A stretch of DNA of 64,000 nucleotides, taken from contig CAJJDP010000134.1 in assembly GCA_905182995.1 (NCBI GenBank), positions 275,754 through 339,753 on the forward strand, read 5' to 3'. Made by a program: the position numbers and the translations under genes. Origin of the DNA: Paramecium octaurelia (taxonomy: Eukaryota > Ciliophora > Oligohymenophorea > Peniculida > Parameciidae). Below the pieces are notes generated by a model that was given only the letters and a program-made list of their open reading frames with translations, made no database searches and was not told the DNA's origin. Below are positions 1 to 11,313 of this stretch, piece by piece (the stretch's first letter is position 1; each line of letters starts with the position of its first letter).

Positions 1-1161
1 ATCTAGTAAATCCAATTCCATGCTCCTGGTGTATTAATTATGTAATCTAGCTATCCATTCAACAATAACACCTTATATTATCTCTCTAATAACAATTAAA
101 TGTCCTTCAATCTACTTTCACCAATATCTTATTGGAAGGCTTTATAAATCTATGGATTTGACTTCTGAAATTGGGTTATTTCTGATGAGAATTGTTTGAT
201 ATAGTTATTTAAGAAATCTGCCCAAGAATAATCATACTCATCCAATCCTTAGTATTTTCGAATATTGTAAACATTAATACCACCAATCTATTCTATAAAT
301 TTATCTTCTGTCATAAGACCCAATTGTTCTGCTCCTTTGGCATATTCTCCATTCCTACTAGATGATTATCCTACTGCCCCAATCTTCTACAATCTATCCA
401 AATCAAGTTAAGAAATGGCTCCAATACTGTATAAGTAACTATGATAATAGTTCAATTGATTTTCAGTGTCTGTAATTCCATCGATAATTGCAATTCCTTT
501 AAAATTGACTTTATCTAGGGTGTCCTTATCCTACAGTAATCTTGTAGCAAATGCTGGTATGTAATGGCCTGCATAACTCTCTCCAAAAATATAAGTATTC
601 ACTAAATCTAAGTTATTTAATCTTGTATAGATAAACTTAAGTGTTTCCACAAAATATTTAGCAGCCTCATCACTATTTGTGACAACATTTTCTTTATCAG
701 CTTTACTCATACCAGCACCAAATGGCTAATCAATAAAAAGCAAGTGCATCGCCTTATTCCAAGAATATTCCTATTATATGATAATTATATCTTACTCTCT
801 TTGTCACTATGTAGGGTTTGTCTTTTGCTTCTGTATCTGGGTTTTTCTTTATGACCCATGGACCAATTTCCATATAGTTACCAAGTTAACTGGATGATCC
901 TGGACCTCCATTCAACCAAACAGCCAAAACATCTCCTTTCTGTATTGCTTCAAGATTTGCTGTTCCTTCTTTCAATATCAAATGATAATATATTGATCCA
1001 ACATCCTTAAATTTTACATAATCTGTTTCTGTGTAATAAGGTAGATCTTCTCCCAACAACTAAGCAAAAAAGCCTAAAATTTTATTAAATTTGTTACTAG
1101 TTTAATCTGTGCACCTGACAAACACTAATGATGTAATTATGAGTACTAATATAATTTTCAT
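1..1161 (-). CDS. Serine carboxypeptidase (peptidase family S10), 3' end outside window
   Basis: Secreted or lysosomal serine carboxypeptidase, which removes C-terminal residues in acidic compartments. The start at 1161 opens with a hydrophobic signal-like peptide (MKIILVLIITSLVF). Family signatures follow in order: WLNGGPGSSS near residue 80 (oxyanion region), LFIDQPFGAGMS just after the intron, GESYAG with the nucleophile Ser at about residue 187, and NGQLDYIINTPG carrying the catalytic Asp near the window edge. The NGQLD form resembles vitellogenic-like (CPVL) members. The catalytic His must lie beyond base 1, so the gene is incomplete here. One 25-nt GT..AG intron at 771-795 keeps the frame. 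TAA and TAG codons are read as Gln. Family call is firm; substrate preference is not known. Confidence 0.95.
771..795 (-). other. 25-nt spliceosomal intron in the carboxypeptidase gene
   Basis: On the minus strand it begins GTAAG and ends ATAATAG. Removing it joins ..TKR to EYSWNKAMHLLFIDQP, restoring the S10 motif and a single open frame. The size is typical of Paramecium introns. Confidence 0.9.
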
Positions 1162-1199
1162 TAATTAAATTTTTATATATTATATATAGAATATGTTGA

Positions 1200-1740
1200 T
1201 CAAAAAAGGGGCTCTTTCGAATTAATTAATAAATAAGCAAATTCAATACTATTTTCTTATCTTGTTACTATTGGTACAGCATCTTATCCTTAATCCATAA
1301 CTTTTTAAGTCTCAACAAAGACAAAGGAAATTTTGTAACTTCTCTTGACATCTACTTCCATTAGAAATAGTTAGTATAATTGATATGCTTTTGGGGTAAA
1401 ATTTAATCCCTTCGGTGATCTTTGCAGCAATAGCTTCTAGTTGTTCTAATGCATGGCTAATGGCAGCGCGGTATGTTAGGCTTCTTTTGGATGTCGTTCT
1501 AAAACAGGTTTAAGAAACGAAGGATAATTGTTATTCTTTTTTCTATATTCCAGGTCTTTTGTAATATTTTCTGTATACCAATCCACATCTGATTCGAAAA
1601 TCTGATGCCTGATTTTCGGAATCTCAAAAGCATAATCAACATAACGAGGGTCATCCCGATAATGTTAAGCATACCACGCATAAGCGTATTTAAATATTTA
1701 TCATCTTCCAAATGATCATAAGATGTTTCATATAAATTCG
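1200..1740 (-). pseudogene. Unknown protein gene with frame disruptions
   Basis: The minus strand carries clearly protein-like sequence that changes frame. One frame encodes a segment rich in aromatic and charged residues (YAYAWYAQHYRDDPRYVDYA..DWYTENITKDLEYRKK) and ends at TGA 1200-1202 with ..LLINSKEPLF. A helix-like stretch (ALEQLEAIAAKITEGIKFYP) lies in another frame at about 1390-1460, between two blocks of the first frame, and an acidic lead-in (NLYETSYDHLEDDKY) lies in the third near 1690-1740. No GT..AG intron of usual size reconciles them. Either compensating indels have made this a pseudogene or there are sequence errors. I do not recognise the family. It lies head-to-tail behind the carboxypeptidase start. 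Confidence 0.45.
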
Positions 1741-2229
1741 AAAATTTCTCTTCTGAGATCTAATTCTCACTATTTCACTATCCACTACAATTTTGTAGCC
1801 AAATTTCTTGCACTTTAGCCGAATTTCTGAAAACTTTCTGTATGCATCAAGGCTATATTAAAAAACAAAATTAAAAGAATTTATAATTGTATTAAAATTA
1901 TAAGGGTTTTAGTTATTCTCTTCATTTTCTTTGATTTGAGTTTAACAATATGAAAGGAAATTAGGATTCATAATTAACATTATGTTAAAAAAAATAAATT
2001 ATTACTTTTATTTTTAGAAATAAACTTAGAATAGGATAATTTTAATTTGTTTAGAAATCATTCTTTATATAGATTTTGTAATAGATTTGTTGTAAAAGGT
2101 TCTTGTAATAAGAATTTTTATATCTTGAATTTCACTTTTATGTGCTAACATCAAACTTATACCCTATGTCTGACAAAAGCGATTACAAAATCTGATAAAA
2201 AGGACTATTAATTGTTTAGGATATATTTT
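1741..2229. other. Spacer without recognisable gene
   Basis: AT-rich sequence between the disrupted minus-strand gene and a weak plus-strand open frame. I see no motif, repeat or RNA gene here. Confidence 0.4.
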
Positions 2230-2640
2230 ATGCACAAATTTAAAATTTTCGAAATTGAACTCAATCTCATGATGGACACATTGTTGACTAATAAAATACA
2301 AATTATTGATAAAAAGGAAACCTATTCCAAGATAAATATTATATAATATCAGGAATAAACTAATCTAACTAATGAACTTATTATTTAAACCGAAAAAAAG
2401 AGCATTCTGTTGATAATTACTATTGGGTACAAGCTAAGAAAAAAAAAGAATTGTTTAAGAAGAAGGTAATAAAGTTAATACTCTAATAAGTTCCGACTCA
2501 GACTAGGTTAAGTGCTTGGCAATTTAGAAAAGAGGACCCCACAACAGAAAATATCTCACTTAGATAAACTCCTGGATTCACAAATAGAAATTATACAACA
2601 GGAATTTTTAAATTTAATATTGTTTTTAAAGTTAGGATGA
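2230..2640 (+). CDS. Weak open frame, 136 aa, function unknown
   Basis: ATG at 2230 to TGA at 2638-2640 under the ciliate code. The product is rich in Lys, Gln, Ile and Asn (start MHKFKIFEIELNLM). With TGA as the only stop, a frame of this length is expected by chance in AT-rich DNA, and no domain is visible. Listed only because nothing else occupies the stretch. Confidence 0.15.
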
Positions 2641-3613
2641 CTTATCAACATTTTGAAAATTAAGTATGGTGTTGATCAACTTTTTTAGAAATAATAGAGG
2701 TGCAAATTATCTTCGGTAGTATCTAAAGTTCTAATGTATATTATTATTAAATATATTGAAATTAAATCAACGAATTTATAATAACTTGGAAGGATTATGA
2801 ATCAAAGCTCTATGCTAAGCGCTAAATCTAGAACTATGATTCACTTAGATAAAGAATCACTTAATAAACAAAATGATGTTTAAAATTAATTAATTCGAGA
2901 ATTTTTTTCTTCCATTTTAATAAGCACAGAAAAAAAACTAGAATTCTATTTCTTAAAATATTATAAATAATTATAGGAGTTTAATCAAAAAGTTGATAAA
3001 TTTTTGTGAAAATGTTTACAAAAGCCATTTCCTTTCCTTCTTTATATAAATCGGTTTATTATTTTTGAAAATCTATCTGCAGTTTTCCAAATTTTTTAAA
3101 ATGGGTTTTTCTTCAAAATACTATCTTAAACAATTAATAATAGTCCATAACAAAAAACCTGACCATATGTTAATATTGTGAATTAACCTGCAATTAAACT
3201 TTTTGTCAAAATCATAAAAAACAGGTGAATAAAAATCTAAGATTTTACTATTGATTGAAATTAATATCTTTAAAGTACAAATAATTGACAAAATTATTTG
3301 TAACCTTTAGTTGATATAAATGAAAACTTATGCGGTACATAAATTATGCACAAATATTGAAAAACTAATTACTCTAAATGTAATTTATCATAACGCTTTT
3401 TGATTTTTTGAAATATTACATTAATTTCTATTGAGATAGATTTTTTCTTAAAAAGGGTGTTTTAATCATGTAATTTAGAGTTGAATATAAATATTTTGGT
3501 TGAAAGTATATAAAATAGTATGAAAATAAGAATAATATAAGACCCAAAAAGTCATACATTTTATTTTAATTATTGAAATAATTAATAAATGCCTTAATTT
3601 AGCTTAATTTCAG
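2641..3613. other. Spacer downstream of the SecA-like gene
   Basis: About 1 kb of AT-rich sequence with frequent TGA in all frames. It contains the 3' flank of the SecA-like gene, whose stop is at 3614. No gene or repeat recognised. Confidence 0.4.
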
Positions 3614-6600
3614 TCAATCAATTTTGCTCGCTATCTTTTCATCCACTTTCTACATTCTTGATTCAAAAATGTATTTTTTAATTTCATCCAGCATAACTAT
3701 TTCAATTGCTTGTAATAATTTTTTTGAAAACAGTTTTTTGGATGTATATTTGAAATTTTCAATTTCTTTCGGGATGCTTTACATAGCCAATAATAGAATT
3801 TGTTTCAAGACTTCGTTGAAATTTTGATTTAGAAAATACTAATTGACCACATTTAGATATTGTGGTTTGAATGTTAAGTTATCATCCATGATCATTCCTT
3901 CCCTTTTCAGATAATCTATAATATTTCTCACTAAATCATTTTAATCGAGTTTTTCTGCTTCTTTAAGTTGATGTTGTTATTTGTTAAATAAGTCTCGTTT
4001 CTAATTAAAGTCATCAATCATCTAAAATGATAATTATTTATATATACCTCATTCAATTTATCGATTTCCTATTATGATTTATTTTCTTATTTATATTTTT
4101 CTTATTAGGACTTTACTAATTGTTAATAATTAGTTAGATCTTGAACCTCATTTTATGATTATTCTAATTTTGCATTATAATGTCTTCTGTATTCATTTTT
4201 TAATATCATTTCTAATGGGTCTTTGTATTTTGATTAAGCTTTGAATTCATTACATAGATTGTAAATGAGAGGTCTCATAATTCCTTGATAAAATTTATTC
4301 ATAACTTGGGAATTTGAAATTTATAATTAATTGCATGCATTTTGCACATTGATATTCTAAACATTAAAACTCTAACTTAATAAAGTCTATATAATTTTAT
4401 TTGTAATTGTTTTAAACACCTACTCTTAATCACACAATTTTTCGTAAAAATAATCAAGAAAGAAGACAATGCTTTGGATTTCATAATCTTTTTAATAATA
4501 ATCCAACATCATATTAGAGAAGTAATTTAATTCGTTGTTCATTGCTTACTTATATTAGTGATAATCTTCAATATCATTTTTCACTTGCTGATATTTTTTA
4601 TTTCCTTCTCTTAAACCTATTTCAACTACTTTCTCTTTAAGTGAATCATTATCTAAACCTTATTTACATTTAGCAATTGATAATCTTATATATTTTTATG
4701 CAAGTTAACAAAAACATTTTTTAAAACCTTCAACACTTCCTTGACTCTCTTAAAATGATTGGCTTATGATGTCTAAAATTCCAGAATCTAATTCGTCATA
4801 ATTTTAAAATAAATTCTAAAGTTCAGTATAGTTAGTAGCATTCTCTACAAGTTGTGTTACATTTTATAAATTTTGATATTTATTTTCTATAGCTATTTAT
4901 TCTAGATCAGTCAACCAAAAGCCTGATTTTTTTAATCCTTAAATAGTAATTTCAGGGATTTATTTCAAAAATTCAGTGATTCCAATTTTTTTCAAAGATT
5001 TCATAGCTGTTCCACCAAGTTGAAGAGCCTCTTAGATTCCTGCAGGTCCTGCCAAAGCTAATGAAGATGCAATATTAACGACTTTTTTTTATCCCCATTA
5101 TCCCCAATCAATTGGTATTCCTTTCCATGCTGATTGAACTGCAAGCAACATGTCAGAAATTCCTTCACTGATTAAGGCCTGCCCTATAGGCAAAGCAGCC
5201 CCAGCAGTGAATGCACATATTGCACATCCAACCACGAACTAACACAACCCTATAGCAAACATTGCTATATATTCAAAAAAACCTTTTTCTTTTTATTTTT
5301 TAGTCAGACTACCAAGCTTAGGTAACGGTCCATCATCGATCACCTCCTACTAATCTTTTACAGATTGTTCTAAATCACCATTTTCTTTTTCATCCTTCAA
5401 AATCACTGGTATCCAACTTAAATCAAGTTCTTCATCATTAGGATTGAAGGTTCTTAAAGTTGTTAGAATAGAATCAATGTTTTGAATTACTTTATTATAA
5501 ACTTTTAAATGATTATTAATCTTACTCTCAATAGTGTCTTTTTATACATTATTTTATTTGATAAATTCAATAGCTGATACATTTTTTATTTCTGAATCTC
5601 TTGTTAAGTCTAAGTCAGGTAATTCTAGATTTTATTAAGGAACCTTAATTTCTGACATCTAAAAATCAGGCAAATGTTAATTATCTTAAAACTATTCTAC
5701 TTGAATTCTGTTCAACTTAGAAGCAGTGGCGAACCCTTTTTCATCATTTACCTTAGTTAGAAATAAAGATTTTGCTTTTGTCAATGTATTAATTGCTTAA
5801 TTACTCTTCCCATGCTATATTTCGCTTAATCCTTTATAATATTATGCCTAAGGATCATTTTCAGATATTTCAGCTGCCCTTTAAAATGTCTTTAAATCGT
5901 TCTTTTATAATCCTTGATATATCAAGTATTTTGGATTTTATCCTTCATCAGAATTCAACCAATTTTCAATTTCATCTTCATTTAATCCAGTCTCTTGGAA
6001 TTGTTCCAAATAAAGACCCCACTTCTCTTCTAAAATTTAAAAGGCTGCCCTATTTTCTTATTATTTCACTTTGCTCTTTGCTAATTAACAAAACTTGTTA
6101 AAACATTTGTCCTCGTTTAATAATTTTTTCATATCTAATTCTATTTCATTTGAATAATATTATTCATTTAGATCTCTAAAGAATACGAGAACTTCTAAAT
6201 AATTTTTGCTTTATTTTTTCTAACTTGTTGAATAATACTCCAAGGCATCTTAAATTGTTTTCAATTAAGTGAGTCCTCCAACAAATAAATTTTCAGTGAA
6301 ATTTACTATTAGTTCTGCAGTACCCAATTTACCTTACCTTGCAGTTCTACCAAATCCCTAAAGTTAAATTCTGATATTTCGAGGTAAAAAGGACATTATG
6401 ACATGAAGACCTCCATTCCTTTCTAGTTCTTCATTAGTTGTTAAATCAGTCCCTCTTCCAGCCAAGTTTGTCGCAATGATAACAGATTTAGGTCCAATTA
6501 CCTTCTTTAATTCCTATTGATCATCAGTATATGTGATAGATTATATTTTATTTTTTTTTAGATACACATCTATTTTTTAAACATCCTAAATTGTTTGATT

Positions 6601-8550
6601 TATTATAAGCACAGCTCTCCCTTAATTCACCTGTTGCTATACTGCTTTTTAAATTTCTTAGTACCATTAATCTTTACTAAGAGTTGCAATACCTGGTTAG
6701 ACTTTCAAAAGTCTTTTTTTAAAAGGTGGCATGAAAACAAAATCTAGTGTGTATTATTTGCCTAAAAGATTTTAAGTAACCTATGATCCTAAAGTACCAG
6801 TAAGGCCTAAAAGTTGACTCTGATATCTTTTAAAGAACCCAACATTAGATAAATAGTTAGTACTGATCCTTAAAGGAGTGATTGGAAGATTGTGTTTCAA
6901 TTAGATGAATTAATGAAGTCCTTTCTGCCATTACATATTATCTTTATGCACTACTCCTGTATTTTAAAAATCAATAATTCTAACATTATTATTATCAATT
7001 AGATAATGCTTACTCTCTTGAAAATGAAATTTAGCCAAAATTGCATTTTCAATCCAAGTTTTCTTCATAAATTTGATGTAGTTTATTCGAAATTTTGGTA
7101 TAAAATTATATACGACTTGTTGAAGCTAAAGATCTAAGGTTTTTTCTATGTATTCTTCTAAATCAACAGTATAATATTCTTTTTCAGTCGTAATCATAAC
7201 TTTTCTATCAGTTGAGAGATTGGGCAGTGATTTACAAATTTCATCCCAAATCAATCTAAGAACTTTAGTTAGATCCAGCATTCCAGGAATTGGTGTGCTT
7301 AATAGTGTCTTATTACTATTGCCATCTATGAGCATTGAGTCAACTTCATCAACTATTATATATCCCTATTATCTATTTCCCATAGTTCCTAATTCTGAAT
7401 ATTCATGTCTTAAAATATCAGCTTAGAAACTATGAGGATCTCCATAGATAACTTGAGACTTATAACATGGAAACATCTTTTGTTTCTAATTTTAGGATCC
7501 ATTAATATTATGAGCAACTGATATTGAAAATAATTTATAGAATTATGCTAATTCTTACGCATCCCTTACAGCCAAAACCGGAGAACTAGTTACAATATCC
7601 ACATTAACCTTTTTCTTTTTACACAACAGAATTGCAAGCATAGCTACTATTAAGGTTTTACCTTCTCCTGTATATATTTAGGCTAAGCGACCTTGGTTAT
7701 TCTCATGATTATATAATTCAAAAACAGATAATAATTAAACTGGTCTTGGGTAGTAGGAGAAATGCTTTTGAACTTTTGTACATAACAAGTATAGATCTTA
7801 GTATTCCAATTATGGGGTTTCTATAAAATCAAGATTTTTAGTATCAATTTATTAATTCTAAAAAGAACTGTATACTAATATGAATAGATTTTAGATTTCT
7901 ATATTATTTCTCTTGTTTAGCTATTGAAATTCTGTAAAGAGTTACTCAATTTGTTATTTTTCATACAGCATATTATCTGATTATTATTTTTTACTGGTTT
8001 CTTAAGGGCGCTTTAAAGTTAAAATTTTACTCTCTCCTTCAAAAATTTTTAGAAGATAAACAAATTCTTCAAACGATTCAAATTCACAATTTAAGACATT
8101 TTCTATAATATCTATGTTATGAGTAGATTATTAAATATATTAGATAATACTATTAATTTCCTTATTACTATTCATTCTTTATTACAATAAGTTTCTTATC
8201 GTAATCAATTATTATTGTGTAGTTTGTTATTATTATTGATTAAATTTTTATACGTTCAATTGTTATTGATTTTATTGTTATTGATTCAATTATTATTGTT
8301 ATTTGATCTATTCTTTTTATCTCTCTTGGACATTTAGCTAGTTTTTATTTTGAACCCATTTTAATAATTTTTCCCAATCTGGGTTCTCATTCAAAATAAA
8401 ATTAATAATTTCCTCAGAACTCTAAAATTACTAGATTTATTGATATAAAAATGACTATTATTCTTAAGAGAAATTCAATGAACACAAAATGGAATAGAAG
8501 CTTTCATTTTCTAGATCTGACCAATTTTTATTTTCTTTCACACTTTACAT
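3614..8550 (-). CDS. SecA-like translocase ATPase with poly-Gln linker and long C-terminal extension (1636 aa)
   Basis: The central part is unmistakably SecA-type. Walker A reads IYTGEGKT (GEGKT about 295-299), Walker B reads [13 protein letters not shown] (DEVD about 401-404), a GLTGTLG motif follows, then [10 protein letters not shown] (about 693-702), GGLHVI and GFGRTARQG (about 732-740). In bacteria and plastids SecA drives preproteins through SecYEG; here the role is unknown. Upstream lie about 130 residues with a Gln-rich linker built from CAA, TAA and TAG. Downstream come a TPR-like helical stretch (about 870-930), a strongly hydrophobic Gly/Ala segment (about 1094-1125) and a long charged tail. 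The start at 8550 is the first in-frame ATG after an upstream TGA. One 26-nt intron near the 3' end makes the length exactly divisible by three. Ciliate SecA-like proteins are known as database families, but their function is not established to my knowledge. Confidence 0.88.
4022..4047 (-). other. 26-nt intron in the SecA-like gene
   Basis: Minus strand begins GTATAT and ends TTTTAG, phase 0, after codon 1501. Removal joins ..IDKLNE to MIDDFNQKRD and leads in frame to TGA 3614-3616. Confidence 0.88.
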
Positions 8551-8835
8551 AAAAAAAATAATAATTGTTAAACTAATGAATTTCCAACTTTCAATTAATT
8601 CTGGAATCCAAATTCTATTAGGAATTTTTTTCAATATTCTTTATAAGGGTTGATTAAAGCATGTAAGAAAATTTCAAATATTCTAAGGTCTTGAGATATC
8701 TTTAGTAATTAACAAGCAAAAAATGACTTACTCTTCTAGAAAATTTAGAATATACTTATTTCTATACTATTTAACTATAATTCTATTACAAATTAATGAG
8801 AATTTATGAAAGTAATTTCAATTACAAATAAATAA
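8551..8835. other. Intergenic spacer
   Basis: 285 bases between the SecA-like start codon and the stop of the next minus-strand gene. It should hold the SecA-like promoter. No specific element can be named. Confidence 0.5.
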
Positions 8836-9276
8836 TCAAATAAATGAAAAAAATTATTTTTCTTTCTAGTGATCGTAAGTTAATAAAACTTATATTATTG
8901 AAATTAGGAATACTGTTGAAGTATTTTCCAATATTAAATTTCTAAAGTACCTAAAGAGAAAAACAGCAACTATTTTGCCATTATTTTTCTTTATGTTCTT
9001 AAAATTAAAGATGCTCACATCCTTACAAGAGATATGAGTCTCCCAGAAAATGATACAATCATTTTAATAGTTTCTTAGATCTTGCAAGCAATTGTTTAAT
9101 AATTGTATTTCGATTTATGATTTAATTATTCGTTTGTAGGTATCTAATGGAAATACTGTTATGCATTCATAAGAATCTATAAATTAATAAATAAGAAACA
9201 TTTTTAGAATTTTATATTGACCAACAGAGTGCTTAAAATCTATGGATTGCTAAACATGTAGTCTAGCGAGATTCAT
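8836..9276 (-). CDS. Small unknown protein (146 aa)
   Basis: ATG at 9276 and TGA at 8836-8838, uninterrupted, 147 codons. The product starts MNLARLHVQQSIDFKHSVGQ and contains the mixed polar/hydrophobic block KNNGKIVAVFLFRYFRNLIL, then a hydrophobic C-terminal third. No family recognised. Protein-like composition and the absence of TGA support it. The 5' part is duplicated exactly downstream of the N at 10027 (10028-10365), where the copy is cut off at the N, which points to overlapping contigs rather than a paralogue. Confidence 0.55.
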
Positions 9277-9702
9277 ATTTATACACAATAAATTCATTAA
9301 AGTTTGATTTCCATTCAATTAATTGAGTTGGATATTTCACAATCATACACTAAACCTTTATTTGTAATAGTCTGGTATTAGATCATTAATGTCATTTCTT
9401 AAGAATTTAATAATTAGGCAAATTTATAATAAATTTAACAGATTAATTAATATTGAAAATATTATTTAAACATCAATATTCATTATAATTTAAAAATGTT
9501 CGGGTTTTCTTAAATACTCAAATAAATATCTTCTTAAAGCATTTGATTCCACATTCTTCTTTCTATTAAGCATAGAAACTACGAGGAATCTGGAGAAAGC
9601 TATCAATAATGGATTGGGACAACAGTCGTTTCACGACCATTCAAATGTCTTTTTTTTGGGAAACGAATATAAAAATATAAACTGTTTGTTAAATTGACAT
9701 AT
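9277..9702. other. Intergenic spacer (left copy)
   Basis: Spacer between the small unknown gene and the GyrI-like gene, repeated at 10366-10791. AT-rich, no recognisable gene. Confidence 0.5.
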
Positions 9703-10026
9703 TCATTTTTATATACCAATGAACAATTCAAATTTAATGTTCTCCTTTAAGTTTGTGTCCTCAGGATACACCTCAAAGTCATAATCATGTGATCTGGCTC
9801 CACCAAAATCTTCTGGGGTTAAATTTGGCAATGATTACCAAGCGTCAATCACAACTTTGGGAATAGGACCTGGTCCACAATCCAAACGGCAGAAACGATG
9901 AGCAGGTACTGTTACAGCTACTAGTCCGCCTGGTAAATCAGTTACTTCACTTACCACTTCTCCTAAGACCATTTTGTATCTGATTTCCTCTTGGTTTTCA
10001 GGGTTTTAGTAATCATAATACATGCA
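9703..10026 (-). CDS. GyrI-like effector-binding protein, copy truncated by N
   Basis: Same sequence as the 3' 324 bases of the complete gene at 10792-11313. It lacks the N-terminus because the sequence ends at N 10027. Most likely the same locus represented twice at a contig junction, not a second gene. Confidence 0.75.
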
Positions 10027-10027
10027 N

Positions 10028-10365
10028 TTTCTAAAGTACCTAAAGAGAAAAACAGCAACTATTTTGCCATTATTTTTCTTTATGTTCTTAAAATTAAAGA
10101 TGCTCACATCCTTACAAGAGATATGAGTCTCCCAGAAAATGATACAATCATTTTAATAGTTTCTTAGATCTTGCAAGCAATTGTTTAATAATTGTATTTC
10201 GATTTATGATTTAATTATTCGTTTGTAGGTATCTAATGGAAATACTGTTATGCATTCATAAGAATCTATAAATTAATAAATAAGAAACATTTTTAGAATT
10301 TTATATTGACCAACAGAGTGCTTAAAATCTATGGATTGCTAAACATGTAGTCTAGCGAGATTCAT
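10028..10365 (-). CDS. Small unknown protein, copy missing its C-terminus at N
   Basis: Exact copy of 8939-9276, with the ATG at 10365. The coding sequence runs into the N at 10027 before its stop. Interpreted as a contig-overlap duplicate of the gene at 8836-9276. Confidence 0.6.
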
Positions 10366-11115
10366 ATTTATACACAATAAATTCATTAAAGTTTGATTTC
10401 CATTCAATTAATTGAGTTGGATATTTCACAATCATACACTAAACCTTTATTTGTAATAGTCTGGTATTAGATCATTAATGTCATTTCTTAAGAATTTAAT
10501 AATTAGGCAAATTTATAATAAATTTAACAGATTAATTAATATTGAAAATATTATTTAAACATCAATATTCATTATAATTTAAAAATGTTCGGGTTTTCTT
10601 AAATACTCAAATAAATATCTTCTTAAAGCATTTGATTCCACATTCTTCTTTCTATTAAGCATAGAAACTACGAGGAATCTGGAGAAAGCTATCAATAATG
10701 GATTGGGACAACAGTCGTTTCACGACCATTCAAATGTCTTTTTTTTGGGAAACGAATATAAAAATATAAACTGTTTGTTAAATTGACATATTCATTTTTA
10801 TATACCAATGAACAATTCAAATTTAATGTTCTCCTTTAAGTTTGTGTCCTCAGGATACACCTCAAAGTCATAATCATGTGATCTGGCTCCACCAAAATCT
10901 TCTGGGGTTAAATTTGGCAATGATTACCAAGCGTCAATCACAACTTTGGGAATAGGACCTGGTCCACAATCCAAACGGCAGAAACGATGAGCAGGTACTG
11001 TTACAGCTACTAGTCCGCCTGGTAAATCAGTTACTTCACTTACCACTTCTCCTAAGACCATTTTGTATCTGATTTCCTCTTGGTTTTCAGGGTTTTAGTA
11101 ATCATAATACATGCA
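10028..11115. repeat. 1088-bp exact duplication, right copy (starts after N 10027)
   Basis: Mate of 8939-10026. Its right end passes smoothly into the N-terminal part of the GyrI-like gene, so this copy carries the true continuation. Confidence 0.9.
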
Positions 11116-11313
11116 ATAAGTTCTTTTAGGATGTACACGATGTGGAATTTATTCATGGATCAATTTATCAAAATATTCCTCATATGCCTTTCCGATTTAT
11201 CCTGTTTTGGGATCTTATTCTTCTTTTTAGATGATATTTCTCATCAAACCAACAAGAGTGAATGTTTGTAATTCAACAGCTGTTCTTTTTGGTATTTATG
11301 CTTATTGATCCAT
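10792..11313 (-). CDS. GyrI-like / transcription-activator effector-binding domain protein (173 aa)
   Basis: ATG at 11313, TGA at 10792-10794, no intron. The sequence matches the GyrI-like small-molecule-binding fold in order: a Tyr-rich strand (TYCMYYDYQNPENQEEIRYK), VLGEVVSEVTDLPGGLVAVTVPAHRF (positive residues and a VPAHRF strand), the IDAWQSLP helix, then DFEVYPEDTNLKENIKFELFIGI, which parallels the DFE.Y.....N....IEIYIPI ending of the family. In bacteria such domains bind hydrophobic effectors; the eukaryotic stand-alone form may bind or process small molecules in the cytosol. No signal peptide. About 65 N-terminal residues before the domain are Gln/Lys rich. Family confidence is moderate to good; ligand unknown. 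Confidence 0.72.

Larger units (their letters stand above)
8939..10026. repeat. 1088-bp exact duplication, left copy (ends at N 10027)
   Basis: Identical to 10028-11115, offset 1089. The left copy stops at the N inside the GyrI-like gene; the right copy begins just after the N inside the small unknown gene. Each gene is intact in only one copy, as expected from two unmerged overlapping contigs. Confidence 0.9.

Noticed and set aside
5793-6101. Plus-strand open frame of 102 codons
   Set aside because: Antisense shadow of the SecA-like gene.
7126-7335. Separate short gene starting MLIDGNSNK
   Set aside because: Internal part of the SecA-like frame, just after DEVDS; not an independent gene.
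8620-8836. Upstream extension of the SecA-like protein beyond 8550
   Set aside because: The correct frame meets a TGA upstream with no ATG and no donor site in between; the ATG at 8550 is the first usable start.
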